64,000 bases of DNA from CAZDDI01 sp964504195 (GCA_964504195.1 CAZDDI010000001.1:372001-436000), one strand, 5' to 3'; positions 41,731-50,449 are shown, counted from the first letter of the stretch. Numbers and translations are program-made. The notes: generated by a model from the letters alone, not told the origin.

Positions 41731-41805
41731 CCTCACGCAAAGGCGTTAAAGCGCAAAGAAAAACCAAAAAACCTTTGCGGCTTTGCGCCCTGGCGTCTTT
41801 GCGTT
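41731..41805. repeat. Direct/inverted repeat AACGCAAAGGCGCAGAG type, copy B
   Basis: A hairpin element upstream of the STAND-TPR gene. Its last 37 bases (41769-41805) are identical to the end of copy A at 39326-39362, in the same orientation. Confidence 0.9.
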
Positions 41806-41811
41806 GGCCCC

Positions 41812-42213
41812 TCAAATCTCCTCAAGTGCAATCACCTCATACGGGCAATACTTCGCACAATACCCGCAATAGACACAGATCTGCGGCTTCTGCTGCTCCC
41901 CATCCCAGAACACCGCGCCGAAGGGACACGCTTCCACACAGTTGCCGCAGCCGATGCACAACTCGGCCTTGAAGCGCACGCCGCCACCCTCGCGGAGGGT
42001 GAGCGCATCGGTGGGACACACGCGCGCGCAGGGCGGATCGGCGCAGGCGCGGCAGACGATGACGACGAAGCCCTTGCGGATCCCGCCATCCGAGCGGACG
42101 CCGATGCACGAGGCCGCGAGGCCCCCCTCGCCGGTGCGCCGCGCGCAGGCGAACATACACGCCTGGCAGCCCACGCAGCGGTCAACATCAATCACAGAAA
42201 GACGTTTTGCCAT
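41812..42213 (-). CDS. Four-cluster ferredoxin, likely AOR electron-transfer partner
   Basis: A 133-aa iron-sulfur protein with four CxxCxxC(x)nCP-type motifs: CVGCQACMFAC, CRACADPPCARVCP, CIGCGNCVEACP and CVYCGYCAKYCP. This is the HycB/DmsB/AorA-like arrangement able to hold four [4Fe4S] clusters. Such proteins are encoded beside bacterial AOR genes and take electrons from the enzyme; here the AOR gene lies downstream on the same strand past the STAND gene. GGGAGG precedes the ATG at 42213; the longer frame from 42279 runs through repeats. Confidence 0.9.
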   Translation of the reverse strand: MAKRLSVIDVDRCVGCQACMFACARRTGEGGLAASCIGVRSDGGIRKGFVVIVCRACADPPCARVCPTDALTLREGGGVRFKAELCIGCGNCVEACPFGAVFWDGEQQKPQICVYCGYCAKYCPYEVIALEEI

Positions 42214-42220
42214 GGAGACC

Positions 42221-42253
42221 TCCCTTGAAAATGGCGAATGGCGAATCAAAACC
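42221..42253. repeat. AATGGCGAATGGCGAATC repeat word
   Basis: An intergenic copy, in opposite reading sense, of the word translated as NGEWRMANGE in the lipid-synthase linkers. Confidence 0.7.
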
Positions 42254-42368
42254 AGCATAACGCGAAGCGTTTGCCTCACGCGCAGGAACTAGACAGCATT
42301 GTTGGTGTGGTGACGAGAGATGGGTAATGAGGACACGCCCCATCACCCATCACCCGTTACCGATAGGC

Positions 42369-43691
42369 TCAGATCAACCCGGCAGCAGCGGCCTGAGCGT
42401 TTTCCCGCTCCGCGATGCGGATCCCGGCTTCCTCGTCCACTCGCGTCAGCAGAGCGATACCGCCCAGGAAGAAGATGATGAGGGCCACGATGCTCAGGCG
42501 GCTCGATCCCATGATTTGTCCCACAACGGCGAAAAGCAGCGGGCCGGCTATGCCGGAGAACTTGCTGGAGACATCGTAAAAGCCGAAGAACTCGGCGCTG
42601 CGTGCTTTGGGTGCCAGCAGCCCGAAGAGGCTGCGGCTCAACGCCTGCGTGCCGCCCTGCACCATCCCCACTGCAAAGGCCAACGCCCAAAAGTGCCAGC
42701 CGACGGTCATAAAATACCCGGCAACAGTGATACAGGCATACCATGCCAGCCCCACCATGATCGTGCGTTTGGTCCCCAACACTTTGCTGAACTTGCCGAA
42801 CGCGAGCGAGAACGGGATGCCCACAAATTGCGTGAGCAGCAACGCCCCAATCAAGTCTATCATATCAATACCGATCTCGGCACCGTAGATGGTTGCCATT
42901 TTGATGATGGTACCGATGCCGTCGTTATAGAGCCAGAAGGCGATGAGGAACTTGAAGAGCTCCTTGTATTTGCGAATTTGGTGGAACGTCGTTAAAACCC
43001 GCTGGAAACCGGCCTTGAGCGGCGCGACCCCCACACCAATACCTTCGGTGTTGGCGGGTGGCTCGGGTACCCGCCGCAGTAAGGGAATGGTAAAAAGCGC
43101 CCACCACACAGCCACGGTGAGGAAGGAGAGGCGCGTCCCCCAGGTGCTATCGGGCCAGATGACCATGATCATGGCGATGTTGACCGCTAGCAGGATGCCG
43201 CCGCCCACATAGCCCAGCGCGTAGCCTTTGGAAGAGACGTAATCAATATCTTTGTCTTTAGCAACATGTGGCAGCAGCGCATCATAAAAAATGTAAGATG
43301 CGCCTAGTGCAATCGAACCGATGAAGAACAGGGCTAACGCCAGCACCCACATACCCGCGTCAATGAACACCATCAACGCAGTGGCAATAACGCCAATAGC
43401 GGCGAACACGGCCAGGAACCGCTTCTTACTGCCCGTGTAATCGGCGATGCTGCCCAGCAGCGGCGATACTATCGCCGCAATCAGTAACGCCAGGGAGTTG
43501 GTGTAGCCCCAATAAACGGTGGCCGTGTTCCCTGGCAAACCCGCTGCGACCACCTTCTCAAAATAGGCGGGCAACACAGCAGATTCGACGGTGGTGGAGA
43601 AGGCCGAACTGCCCCAGTCGTACAAACACCAGGCGTTGACAATCCGTTGATACTCGCGGGTAGCCGCATCTTTGAGCTGTTGAGGGGTCAT
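42369..43691 (-). CDS. UMF1/Atg22-type MFS transporter
   Basis: A 440-aa membrane protein with 11-12 TM segments. The UMF1 pattern is visible: an N-terminal NAWCLYDWGSSAFSTTVESAV, a loop 2-3 motif GSIADYTGSKKRFL, YDALLPHVAK and SSKGYALGYVGGG, then FWLYNDGIGTI, and a second-half QALSRSLFGLLAPKARSAEFFGFYD. Bacterial members are uncharacterised permeases; the yeast relative Atg22 exports amino acids from the vacuole. The ATG at 43691 after AAGGA is preferred to 43769. Confidence 0.88.
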   Translation of the reverse strand: MTPQQLKDAATREYQRIVNAWCLYDWGSSAFSTTVESAVLPAYFEKVVAAGLPGNTATVYWGYTNSLALLIAAIVSPLLGSIADYTGSKKRFLAVFAAIGVIATALMVFIDAGMWVLALALFFIGSIALGASYIFYDALLPHVAKDKDIDYVSSKGYALGYVGGGILLAVNIAMIMVIWPDSTWGTRLSFLTVAVWWALFTIPLLRRVPEPPANTEGIGVGVAPLKAGFQRVLTTFHQIRKYKELFKFLIAFWLYNDGIGTIIKMATIYGAEIGIDMIDLIGALLLTQFVGIPFSLAFGKFSKVLGTKRTIMVGLAWYACITVAGYFMTVGWHFWALAFAVGMVQGGTQALSRSLFGLLAPKARSAEFFGFYDVSSKFSGIAGPLLFAVVGQIMGSSRLSIVALIIFFLGGIALLTRVDEEAGIRIAERENAQAAAAGLI

Positions 43692-43805
43692 GATTATATC
43701 CTTTAGATGAAATAAAATGAGGAAACGTGATGCGTAAAACGTGATCCGAGAGAAAAGGTTACGCTTCACGCATCACAAAAGCACACGCATCCTGAAGAAA
43801 ATTTT

Positions 43806-43880
43806 GACCACAAAGGGCACAAAGGACGCGAAGTTAAAGCGAAAGATATTTCGTAAAAATCCTTCGTGTCCTTTGTGGTT
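43806..43880. repeat. ACCACAAAGGGCACAAAGGA hairpin repeat
   Basis: Arms ACCACAAAGGGCACAAAGGA and TCCTTCGTGTCCTTTGTGGT face each other across about 35 bases just after the purA stop codon. It could end purA transcription on the minus strand. Confidence 0.8.
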
Positions 43881-43886
43881 TTCAGT

Positions 43887-45170
43887 TTACGGCAGAATCA
43901 TCGCCTCGCGCTCCGCGCCTACGCCGATGAAGGTGATGGGGACGCCGGTGAGGGCCTCGATGCGGTCGAGATAGGCGCGCGCATTGGCGGGCAAATCCTC
44001 GCGGCGGCGGACGCCGGAAATGTCCTCCTTCCAGCCGGGCAGCGTCTCGTAGACAGGCCGGCAAGTGGTCAGGGCGATAGACCCCCACTCGGCGGGGAAG
44101 GTTTCCAGCCGTTCACCGGCGAACTCGTAGGCTACGGCGACCTGCAATTCCGGTAGCCCGCTGAGCACATCGAGCTTGGTCACGGCGAATTCCGTCAGCC
44201 CGTTGACCTGCGCCGCGTAGCGCAAAATGACCGCATCCAGCCAGCCACAACGCCGGGGGCGGCCCGTCGTCGTACCGTACTCGTGGCCCACGCGGCGCAA
44301 CGTTTCGCCCATCTCATCATCGAGCTCGGTGGGGAACGGCCCGGCGCCCACGCGCGTCGTGTAAGCTTTGGCGACACCCACCACACGCTCAACCGCCTTC
44401 GGGCCAAAGCCCAGCCCCGTGAGCGCACCACCGCTGGTGGGATGTGAGCTGGTGACGTAAGGATAGGTCCCCTTGTCAATATCGAGCAGCGTCCCTTGCG
44501 CCCCTTCGCACAGAATGGATTTCCCAGCAGCGAGGTAATTGCCCAACAGCGCGGTGGCATCCACAATATGCGGCAACAAGCGTTGCGCTGCCAAACGCAA
44601 TTGCTCGATGGTAGGCAGGAGCGGAATCGGCTCCTGTTGGTAGATGCGCGTGAGCCAGGTGTTGTGATGCTCCAACAGATCGCGCGCAGCAACGGCGAAG
44701 GCTTCGGGCGTGCGCATCTGTCCGGCGCGCAGGCCGATGCGTCGCGCCTTATCGGCATAGGCCGGGCCAATGCCGCACCGCGTGGTGCCGAGCGCCTGCG
44801 TGCTCCGCTTGCTCTCCGATGCGCCATCCAACTCCAAGTGCGTGGGCAAAATCAGGTGAGCAGCGGCCGAGATCTTCAAGCGCGCCGCGCTCACATCAAT
44901 ATCCACCGCGTTAAGCGTATCCATCTCTTTGATGAGATTAAGCGGGTTGATGAGGGCCCCCGCTCCGATGAGACAGAGCGCCTGTGGGTAGAGGATCCCG
45001 GAGGGGATATGATGCAACGCCAGCACATGGCCTTCAGCGATGATGGTGTGCCCGGCGTTGTCGCCGCCATTGTAACGAGCGACCAGGTCGGCCTGAGCGG
45101 CGAAATAATCCACCACCCGCCCCTTACCCTCGTCACCCCATTGGGTACCGATAACGATTGTAACCGGCAT
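43887..45170 (-). CDS. purA: Adenylosuccinate synthetase
   Basis: A 427-aa PurA, the first committed step from IMP to AMP (GTP + IMP + aspartate to adenylosuccinate). Motifs: QWGDEGKGRVVDYFA with the P-loop-like GDEGKG, NGGDNAGHT, the IMP-binding TTRCGIGPAYADKARR, QGTLLDIDKGTYPYVTSS, and TTTGRPRRCGW. Normal length. AAAGGAG precedes the ATG. No other purine gene is adjacent. Confidence 0.97.
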   Translation of the reverse strand: MPVTIVIGTQWGDEGKGRVVDYFAAQADLVARYNGGDNAGHTIIAEGHVLALHHIPSGILYPQALCLIGAGALINPLNLIKEMDTLNAVDIDVSAARLKISAAAHLILPTHLELDGASESKRSTQALGTTRCGIGPAYADKARRIGLRAGQMRTPEAFAVAARDLLEHHNTWLTRIYQQEPIPLLPTIEQLRLAAQRLLPHIVDATALLGNYLAAGKSILCEGAQGTLLDIDKGTYPYVTSSHPTSGGALTGLGFGPKAVERVVGVAKAYTTRVGAGPFPTELDDEMGETLRRVGHEYGTTTGRPRRCGWLDAVILRYAAQVNGLTEFAVTKLDVLSGLPELQVAVAYEFAGERLETFPAEWGSIALTTCRPVYETLPGWKEDISGVRRREDLPANARAYLDRIEALTGVPITFIGVGAEREAMILP

Positions 45171-45295
45171 GAGGATCTCCTTTCATTGAACGGATAACCT
45201 TGTTGTATCACAAACTCAGGAGGATGCAATCTAAGGTTGAAGGCGTCATACCTTGCGAAAGCTCTACCCCCAATACCAACAGTTTATCACCACAA

Positions 45296-45379
45296 AAAGG
45301 CCGCACCGCAACATTAACCCTGTAGTATGCTCAAAACACGCCTATTGCCGGCCTTGACCGGGCGACTTTGGCGCGATTG
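45296..45379. repeat. 84-bp direct repeat, copy 1
   Basis: From AAAGGCCGCACCGCAACATT to GCGACTTTGGCGCGATTG. It matches copy 2 at 45526-45609 with about eight differences. No gene is present between purA and the amylase terminator. Confidence 0.9.
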
Positions 45380-45402
45380 GCCGTCAAGGCAATGCCGCAG
45401 GG

Positions 45403-45520
45403 CCACCGGGAAAGGCTTCGGCAGGCTCAGCCACCGGGCTGTGGCAGGCTCGCCACCGGGCTGTGGCAGGCTCAGCCACCGGGCTGCTCCGGTGCCTGAG
45501 CCTGTCGAAGGCCTCGGCGT
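45403..45520. repeat. CCACCGGG-based imperfect tandem repeat
   Basis: CCACCGGG occurs at 45403, 45431, 45453 and 45476, each followed by phrases like GCTGTGGCAGGCTC. The array ends in GCCTGAGCCTGTCGAAGGC. It fills the space between the two copies of the 84-bp repeat. Confidence 0.8.
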
Positions 45521-45525
45521 TCGTC

Positions 45526-45609
45526 AAAGGCCGTACCGCAACACTAACCCTGTAGTGTGCTCAAAACACGCCTATTGACGGCTTTGACAGGGCGACTTTG
45601 ACGCGATTG
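45526..45609. repeat. 84-bp direct repeat, copy 2
   Basis: The second copy, in the same orientation, immediately before the bidirectional terminator. Confidence 0.9.
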
Positions 45610-45610
45610 C

Positions 45611-45651
45611 ACAAAAAGTACACCCCGGCAATAATTGCCGGGGTGTTTTTC
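45611..45651. terminator. Bidirectional intrinsic terminator
   Basis: CACCCCGGCAA-TAA-TTGCCGGGGTG (45621-45645), with five T on the plus side and TACTTTTT on the minus side. It closes the minus-strand amylase gene. Confidence 0.88.
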
Positions 45652-45694
45652 TGCTTTTCCTGCCTACGCCGCGCACAGCGGCGTTACTGCTATG

Positions 45695-48082
45695 TTAGTT
45701 CCAGGTATTCGTGACGCTGGCGGTCCCGGTGCTGGGCAAGGTCGTTGTCCGATTGTTGCCGGGCTGCCAAATCGTGGTGCCGCCCTGGCGCACGATGTAC
45801 TTGTACTGGATTGTCTGCCCGCAACTGCCCGTGAAGGACACTGTGCCATTCCAGGTATTGCTGTTGACCCAGTTGAGCGGGGCAGCAGCCGTGGGGCTCC
45901 AGTTGCCCAGTTCGGAGACATTCCCCACAACGTACATATTCTGCCCGTAAGAGGTCACATAGCCGGTGACGGTGAAATTCACCTGGCAGTTCTGGGGCTG
46001 CCCGCCATCTGGAACCAAAATCATGCCCTGCATCGCGCTGAGGTTCACGTTGATGGCGCCATTGCTCACGGTATACGTTACACCGCTCAGCGCATCGCGC
46101 ACCACGGTCCCGTTCGCCCAGCCCAGAGACGCGCCCGATTGATTGGGGATGGTCATGGAGCGACTGCTGTCACTGTTGTTGAGCGCGACCACCACATTGG
46201 CGTTAGCGTCGGTGCGGCGATAGGCGTAAGTGCCGTTCGTGTTATGGATGTGCAGCGTCGTGCGCGATCCCGTGCGGAGCGCGCTGTAGTCGGCGCGCAA
46301 CGTAATCAGCTGGCGCACCAGTTCGCGCAGATCCACATTCTGCCCAGCATCCCAACCGGTGGGCGGATTGGTCATGTAGTTGCCCCACAACATGCGGGCG
46401 CGGGAGCGCTCCGGCTTGCCGGCGCTCGCCTGATATTGCGTCACGCCCACTTCGGTGCCGTAGTAGATAACCGGGGGCTGTTCCAGCGTGAATTGTGAGA
46501 TGAAGGCCAACTTCAGGCGGTTCATGTTCTGCCCGGCCTCGAAGAGGAAGCGATCCTTGTCGTGATTGTCCAGGAAAGTGGGCAGCACATACTCGCTGTT
46601 GTAGTACCCGGCGAAGTAGTTAAGCCCACCGTTGAAGCCATCCACATTGCTGCTGCGATAGGCGAAGAAATCAAGGAACAGATTGTTATGGTCGAAGGAA
46701 AGCACGCCATCCAACTTACCTTCGTAAACCTTGCGTTCAGCAGCGCCGCCATCGGTCCAAACCTCACCCACCAGGTAGATGTCGGGATCGGCGGCCTTCA
46801 CTGCGGCACGGAACGCCTGCCAGAAGCTGCGGCTTGGGCCGGGGGCATAGTCGAGCCGTAGACCATCCAGGTTGTATTCGTTGACCCACATCAGGGCCTG
46901 CTCGATGGTGGCGACGCGAGCAGGGCCGTAGTCGTTATCCAGCTGGGGCATTTCTTTCACGCCGAAGAAATTGGCGTAAGAGTCGTTATCACCCCACCAG
47001 ACATTGTGTCCGGTGACACAGAGGCTGTCATCGTAGGAAACGATATGGCCGATGCTGTTGACCGTGCCGAACTTGTACCAGCGATAGTAAGGGCTGGCGG
47101 TACAATTGTCGCTGGCGTCTACAAAGTAGGGGTGCTGATTGGAGCTGTGATTGGGCACGAAGTCGAGGATGACGCGCATTCCAGCCGCTTGCGCCGCTTC
47201 GATGAGCAGAACCAACTCTTGATTGGTGCCGAAGTTGTCCTCGACATCGGTGAAGCTCATGGCCTCGTAGCCGTGATAGTTGCGAATGACGCCGGGGGTG
47301 GTATCGTAGACCGAGCCAATCTGGGAGGCTGGGTTTTCGTATACAGGCGAGAGCCAGAGCGTGTTGATGCCCATGTATTGCAGGTAATCAATCCGCGCCT
47401 GCGCGCCCGCGAGATCACCGCCGTTCCAATCGAACAAATCATATTGGCAATAACCGCCGGTGGTGGTAACACAATCAATGTTGTTGGCCGTGCTGCCATC
47501 AAAGAAACGGTCAATGAAAACCTGGTAGATGACGGCGTCGCGCACCCAATCGGGAGATTCGTAGGTGCCGACGTAATACCCGAAGGTGGTGGCTTCCGCA
47601 TTGGTGTAAAGGGTCTTGCCCACCACGCTCTCTGCGTAGACGATACTGCCACCGCCGGAATGCCACGCCGCAATTTTGTACTGGACGTGCGCACCCTGTG
47701 CCTGGGCGGGGATAGTGCCGCGCCACCAGGCGATCGTGCCGCCCGAATCGGCCTCGGTGTGGCTAAAAGTCATATTGATCATGGAGCCATTGGTGACGGT
47801 ATTGTAACTGCCCTGCGGCGTAGTGCCGTTGGTAGTGTAATAAATGCGAGCTTGATTGACCCAGCCATCATAGCCGACCTTGAGCCAAACTGTCACGGCC
47901 TGACCAGGGAGGGGGTTGTCGGTAGCAACGCCACCAGCAACGATATTGCCGCCGTGCCACAGCCAGGAAGCAGTAGCCTCCACCGGTTGCGGGATTCCCA
48001 CAAATCCCAACAAACCGGAGAACAAGAGCATCACAACCAAGGCCTTGAGCGTAGCATTCTTGAAACCCTGAGCCATCATCAT
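45695..48082 (-). CDS. Secreted alpha-amylase family (GH13) protein with starch-binding domain
   Basis: A 795-aa exported glycoside hydrolase. A signal peptide (about 1-36) is followed by an N-terminal beta domain (40-165) as in neopullulanase-like enzymes. The GH13 barrel has DFVPNHSS (308-314), GLRLDYAPG with nucleophile Asp411, acid/base Glu440 in VGEVW, and FLDNHDKDR with Asp508. A C-domain follows, and a C-terminal CBM20-like starch-binding domain (about 700-795; NFTVTGYVTSYGQNMYVVG and GNWSP). It should hydrolyse starch or maltodextrins outside the cell. AAAGGAG precedes a run of three ATGs. It shares the neighbourhood with the MarR gene but has its own space and terminator. Confidence 0.93.
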   Translation of the reverse strand: MMMAQGFKNATLKALVVMLLFSGLLGFVGIPQPVEATASWLWHGGNIVAGGVATDNPLPGQAVTVWLKVGYDGWVNQARIYYTTNGTTPQGSYNTVTNGSMINMTFSHTEADSGGTIAWWRGTIPAQAQGAHVQYKIAAWHSGGGSIVYAESVVGKTLYTNAEATTFGYYVGTYESPDWVRDAVIYQVFIDRFFDGSTANNIDCVTTTGGYCQYDLFDWNGGDLAGAQARIDYLQYMGINTLWLSPVYENPASQIGSVYDTTPGVIRNYHGYEAMSFTDVEDNFGTNQELVLLIEAAQAAGMRVILDFVPNHSSNQHPYFVDASDNCTASPYYRWYKFGTVNSIGHIVSYDDSLCVTGHNVWWGDNDSYANFFGVKEMPQLDNDYGPARVATIEQALMWVNEYNLDGLRLDYAPGPSRSFWQAFRAAVKAADPDIYLVGEVWTDGGAAERKVYEGKLDGVLSFDHNNLFLDFFAYRSSNVDGFNGGLNYFAGYYNSEYVLPTFLDNHDKDRFLFEAGQNMNRLKLAFISQFTLEQPPVIYYGTEVGVTQYQASAGKPERSRARMLWGNYMTNPPTGWDAGQNVDLRELVRQLITLRADYSALRTGSRTTLHIHNTNGTYAYRRTDANANVVVALNNSDSSRSMTIPNQSGASLGWANGTVVRDALSGVTYTVSNGAINVNLSAMQGMILVPDGGQPQNCQVNFTVTGYVTSYGQNMYVVGNVSELGNWSPTAAAPLNWVNSNTWNGTVSFTGSCGQTIQYKYIVRQGGTTIWQPGNNRTTTLPSTGTASVTNTWN

Positions 48083-48152
48083 CTATCTCCTTTTACACTG
48101 ATTTGAATTTGGTTGCCACAAACAAAAACAAGGCGCGCCGGGGCGCACCTTG

Positions 48153-48599
48153 TTAGTTATTGGATAAATCCAGCTTGAGCAGCATGGAGAGTTCGGTTGC
48201 CAAATCGGAGAGCTGCTGGAGTTTTTGGGGATCAAATACACCAATACGGCGTTGTAACGATGTTTCATGGGCTTTGCGCGCAGCACCCAGACGGCGCAAC
48301 CCTTCTTCAGTGAGCGCTACACGCACTAATCGCTGATCGTTACTATCACTGCCCACCTTGACGAGGTTCTGGTTCTGCAACCGCTGCACCAGCCGGGTGA
48401 TATTCCCGCGTGTACAAAGTAACTGCGCGGACAATTCAGTCACGGTATGGCCTTTCAGCACATCATCCTGAAGGCGAGAAAGAAGGTTGTATTGTGTGGG
48501 GGTCAAGTCGGCAGAACTCAGGGCACGACGGTCTCCATCGTCTAGCAGAACGTAGACTTCTTGAAGTAAATTGTAGACCGTCATAATTTCGTCATCCAT
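48153..48599 (-). CDS. MarR-family transcriptional regulator
   Basis: A 148-aa winged-helix repressor: LTPTQYNLLSRLQDD, TVTELSAQLLCTRGNITRLVQRLQNQNLV as the DNA-binding helix-turn-helix, and the wing SDSNDQRLVRVALTEEGLRRL. Helices at both ends form the dimer interface. Its promoter region holds two copies of a 16-bp dyad, one overlapping its own -35 box and one just past its -10 box. Autorepression is therefore likely, and the divergent plus-strand gene may also be controlled. Ligand unknown. Confidence 0.94.
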   Translation of the reverse strand: MDDEIMTVYNLLQEVYVLLDDGDRRALSSADLTPTQYNLLSRLQDDVLKGHTVTELSAQLLCTRGNITRLVQRLQNQNLVKVGSDSNDQRLVRVALTEEGLRRLGAARKAHETSLQRRIGVFDPQKLQQLSDLATELSMLLKLDLSNN

Positions 48600-48620
48600 G
48601 GCCCTTACTTACCTGGAATT

Positions 48621-48636
48621 TGTTGACATATCAACA
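48621..48636. promoter_or_regulatory. MarR-type operator O1
   Basis: TGTTGA-CATA-TCAACA, a perfect 6-bp dyad downstream of the -10 box of the minus-strand marR promoter. Confidence 0.85.
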
Positions 48637-48646
48637 AACTATTATT

Positions 48647-48675
48647 ATATTACCATAGGTTTGTTGATATGTCAA
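48647..48675 (-). promoter_or_regulatory. marR promoter
   Basis: On the minus strand, TTGACA (48675-48670), 17 bases and TAATAT (48652-48647). The -35 box lies within operator O2, so bound repressor would occlude it. Confidence 0.8.
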
Positions 48676-48677
48676 CA
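48662..48677. promoter_or_regulatory. MarR-type operator O2
   Basis: TGTTGA-TATG-TCAACA, the same dyad as O1 with an inverted spacer, 41 bases away (close to four helical turns). Confidence 0.85.
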
Positions 48678-48736
48678 TATTTTTTAGGAAATTTCCAAAA
48701 CTCGTCTTCCGCATTAACCAATAAGGTTAGCCTTTG

Positions 48737-48765
48737 TTGACGCCTAAACCATCTTGCTCTATAAT
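48737..48765 (+). promoter_or_regulatory. Promoter of the LPxxG surface-protein gene
   Basis: TTGACG (48737-48742), 17 bases and TATAAT (48760-48765). The -35 sits in TTTGTTGACG, a half-site of the MarR dyad. Confidence 0.8.
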
Positions 48766-48840
48766 TGAAATACAATGCACTCGCACCTTTTTTTCTTCTG
48801 CATACAAAAGCTGTTTAACAGACGATTCAAGGAGGATGTC

Positions 48841-49398
48841 ATGCTAAAAATACATCTGCGACGTTGGTGGTTGCTCGGCACTGCCGTTTTATTACTACTC
48901 TCAGTGGCAGCCGTGCTCCCCCAGTCCGGTCAAGATGAAGGCACCATTCGTGGCGCAGTCTTTCTGGATACTAACCGTAACGGCGTGATGGATCCAGACG
49001 AGCAAGGTGTTGGAGGCGTGTATTTCACTGTCTCTGCGGGCGAGTACAGCCACCAGTATCACACCGAAACCCGTTCACGTGACGAAGCCGGCAACACCTA
49101 TGCGACAGGGACGTATGGCCCGATCCCGTTGCCACGCGGCAATTGGCGCGTCACTTACCATGTGCCGGAGGGTTACGTTGCTACCACAGCAACCCAATTC
49201 GATGTCTACGTTCCCGGCAGCGAGGGCAACAATGTAGCCTGGGCCTATCTGGGACTGGTGCGTGGCAGAGGCACCCGTTCGACGCTCCCCCAAGCCGGCC
49301 TGCTGGAGCAGCCGGTGCTGCAAGGACTGCTCGGCCTGTTTGCAGTCGCAGCGGTGGGCACGATAGGACTGGGGCTACTAGCGCGTAAACGCGCCTGA
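48841..49398 (+). CDS. Cell-surface protein with SdrD B-like domain and LPxxG sorting signal
   Basis: A 185-aa exported protein: signal peptide (about 1-29), one SdrD/Cna-B-like beta domain (GTIRGAVFLDTNRNGVMDPDE...GVGGVYFTV, given in pieces) whose DTNRNGVMD loop looks Ca-binding, and a C-terminal sorting signal LPQAG, a hydrophobic stretch and RKRA. This is the layout of sortase substrates. GGAGG selects the ATG at 48841. Divergent from marR, with a promoter half-site of the MarR operator, so it may be MarR-controlled. No sortase is next to it. Confidence 0.75.
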   Translation: MLKIHLRRWWLLGTAVLLLLSVAAVLPQSGQDEGTIRGAVFLDTNRNGVMDPDEQGVGGVYFTVSAGEYSHQYHTETRSRDEAGNTYATGTYGPIPLPRGNWRVTYHVPEGYVATTATQFDVYVPGSEGNNVAWAYLGLVRGRGTRSTLPQAGLLEQPVLQGLLGLFAVAAVGTIGLGLLARKRA

Positions 49399-49408
49399 AT
49401 ACGTCCCA

Positions 49409-50362
49409 TCAATATCCCAGCGTGCGATCCACAACATTGCGCAACGCTTCGCCGCGTAAGTAGCGCTCCAAATTGTCCATGAACAGCTGCGCCTCGCGCT
49501 CGTTGACGCGGGGTGTGCTCCATGAGTTATGCGGCGTGAGGATGACGTTGGGCAATGTCCACAGCGGTGACTCCGGCGGCAACGGCTCCTCGGCAAACAC
49601 ATCTAACGCGGCCCCGGAAATGCGCCCTGCCGTAAGCGCATCTATTAGCGCGGCTTCATCCACCACCGCGCCACGTGCAATGTTGATGAACCACGCCTCT
49701 GGGCGGATATGCGCCAGCTCGGTTGCCCCAATCATGCCGGTCGTTTCCGGCGTGAGCGGCACCGCCACTACAACGAAATCCACCCTGCCTAACAGCTCCG
49801 CTAGACGCTCCGTGGGCAACAGCACATCCACATAAGGTGCGGGCAGCTCTGGGCGACGGCGCGTCGCCACCACTCGCATCCCCAATGCCTGGCAGCGACG
49901 CGCAATCTCGCCACCAATACCGCCTAACCCAATCAATCCCACGCTCAACCCGGCCACCTCGCGGAGCGGCAGCAGCTTCCAGCGTTGCTCGCGTTGCTGT
50001 GCCAACAATTCCGGCATCCGCTTGGCAATCATCAGAATATACGCCAGCACGGTTTCGGCGATGGGAGCATCGAAGACGCCGCGCGCATTGGTGAACAGCA
50101 CATCCGGGCGCTGCTGCAGGCTGCCCAGCGCGTGATCCACCCCCGCGCTGACGGTATGCACCCACCGCAACGTCGGCAACGCCAGGATGGCATCGAGCAA
50201 AGCCGGTGGCATCTCGAACGGCAACATGAGTACTTCTGCCCCGGCAATCTCACCACAGAGCACCCCCTGCGAGCCTACTGTGACAAATTCACACGCCTGC
50301 ACCAGCTCGCAAGCCGCCGCCTGTATCTCATCCAGCACAAACTCCGGTACGATGATTTTCAT
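49409..50362 (-). CDS. D-2-hydroxyacid dehydrogenase (NAD-dependent)
   Basis: A 317-aa enzyme of the D-isomer-specific 2-hydroxyacid dehydrogenase family, which interconverts 2-hydroxy and 2-oxo acids. The cofactor domain has VGLIGLGGIGGEIARRC. The catalytic Arg and Glu lie in NIARGAVVDEAALIDAL and GAALDVFAEEPLPPESPLW, and the His in TPHNSWSTPR. Substrate cannot be assigned. It is similar in layout to the GhrA/hydroxypyruvate-reductase-like branch. Confidence 0.9.
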   Translation of the reverse strand: MKIIVPEFVLDEIQAAACELVQACEFVTVGSQGVLCGEIAGAEVLMLPFEMPPALLDAILALPTLRWVHTVSAGVDHALGSLQQRPDVLFTNARGVFDAPIAETVLAYILMIAKRMPELLAQQREQRWKLLPLREVAGLSVGLIGLGGIGGEIARRCQALGMRVVATRRRPELPAPYVDVLLPTERLAELLGRVDFVVVAVPLTPETTGMIGATELAHIRPEAWFINIARGAVVDEAALIDALTAGRISGAALDVFAEEPLPPESPLWTLPNVILTPHNSWSTPRVNEREAQLFMDNLERYLRGEALRNVVDRTLGY

Positions 50363-50383
50363 ATTACCCCCTGCAAAGCAACA

Positions 50384-50449
50384 AATCTCAAATGGCGAAT
50401 CAGCGAAAAGCCGAGAAAGCGAAAAGGCGTTAGTATTAGCAAGAAATTT
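50384..50449. repeat. Inverted copy of the repeat at 53079-53142
   Basis: Read on the minus strand it gives AATTTCTTGCTAAT, CTAACGC, CGCTTTCTCG and CGCCATTTGAGATT in order, as does the plus-strand copy downstream of the UbiD-type gene. The pair brackets thiI and ubiD. Confidence 0.8.
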
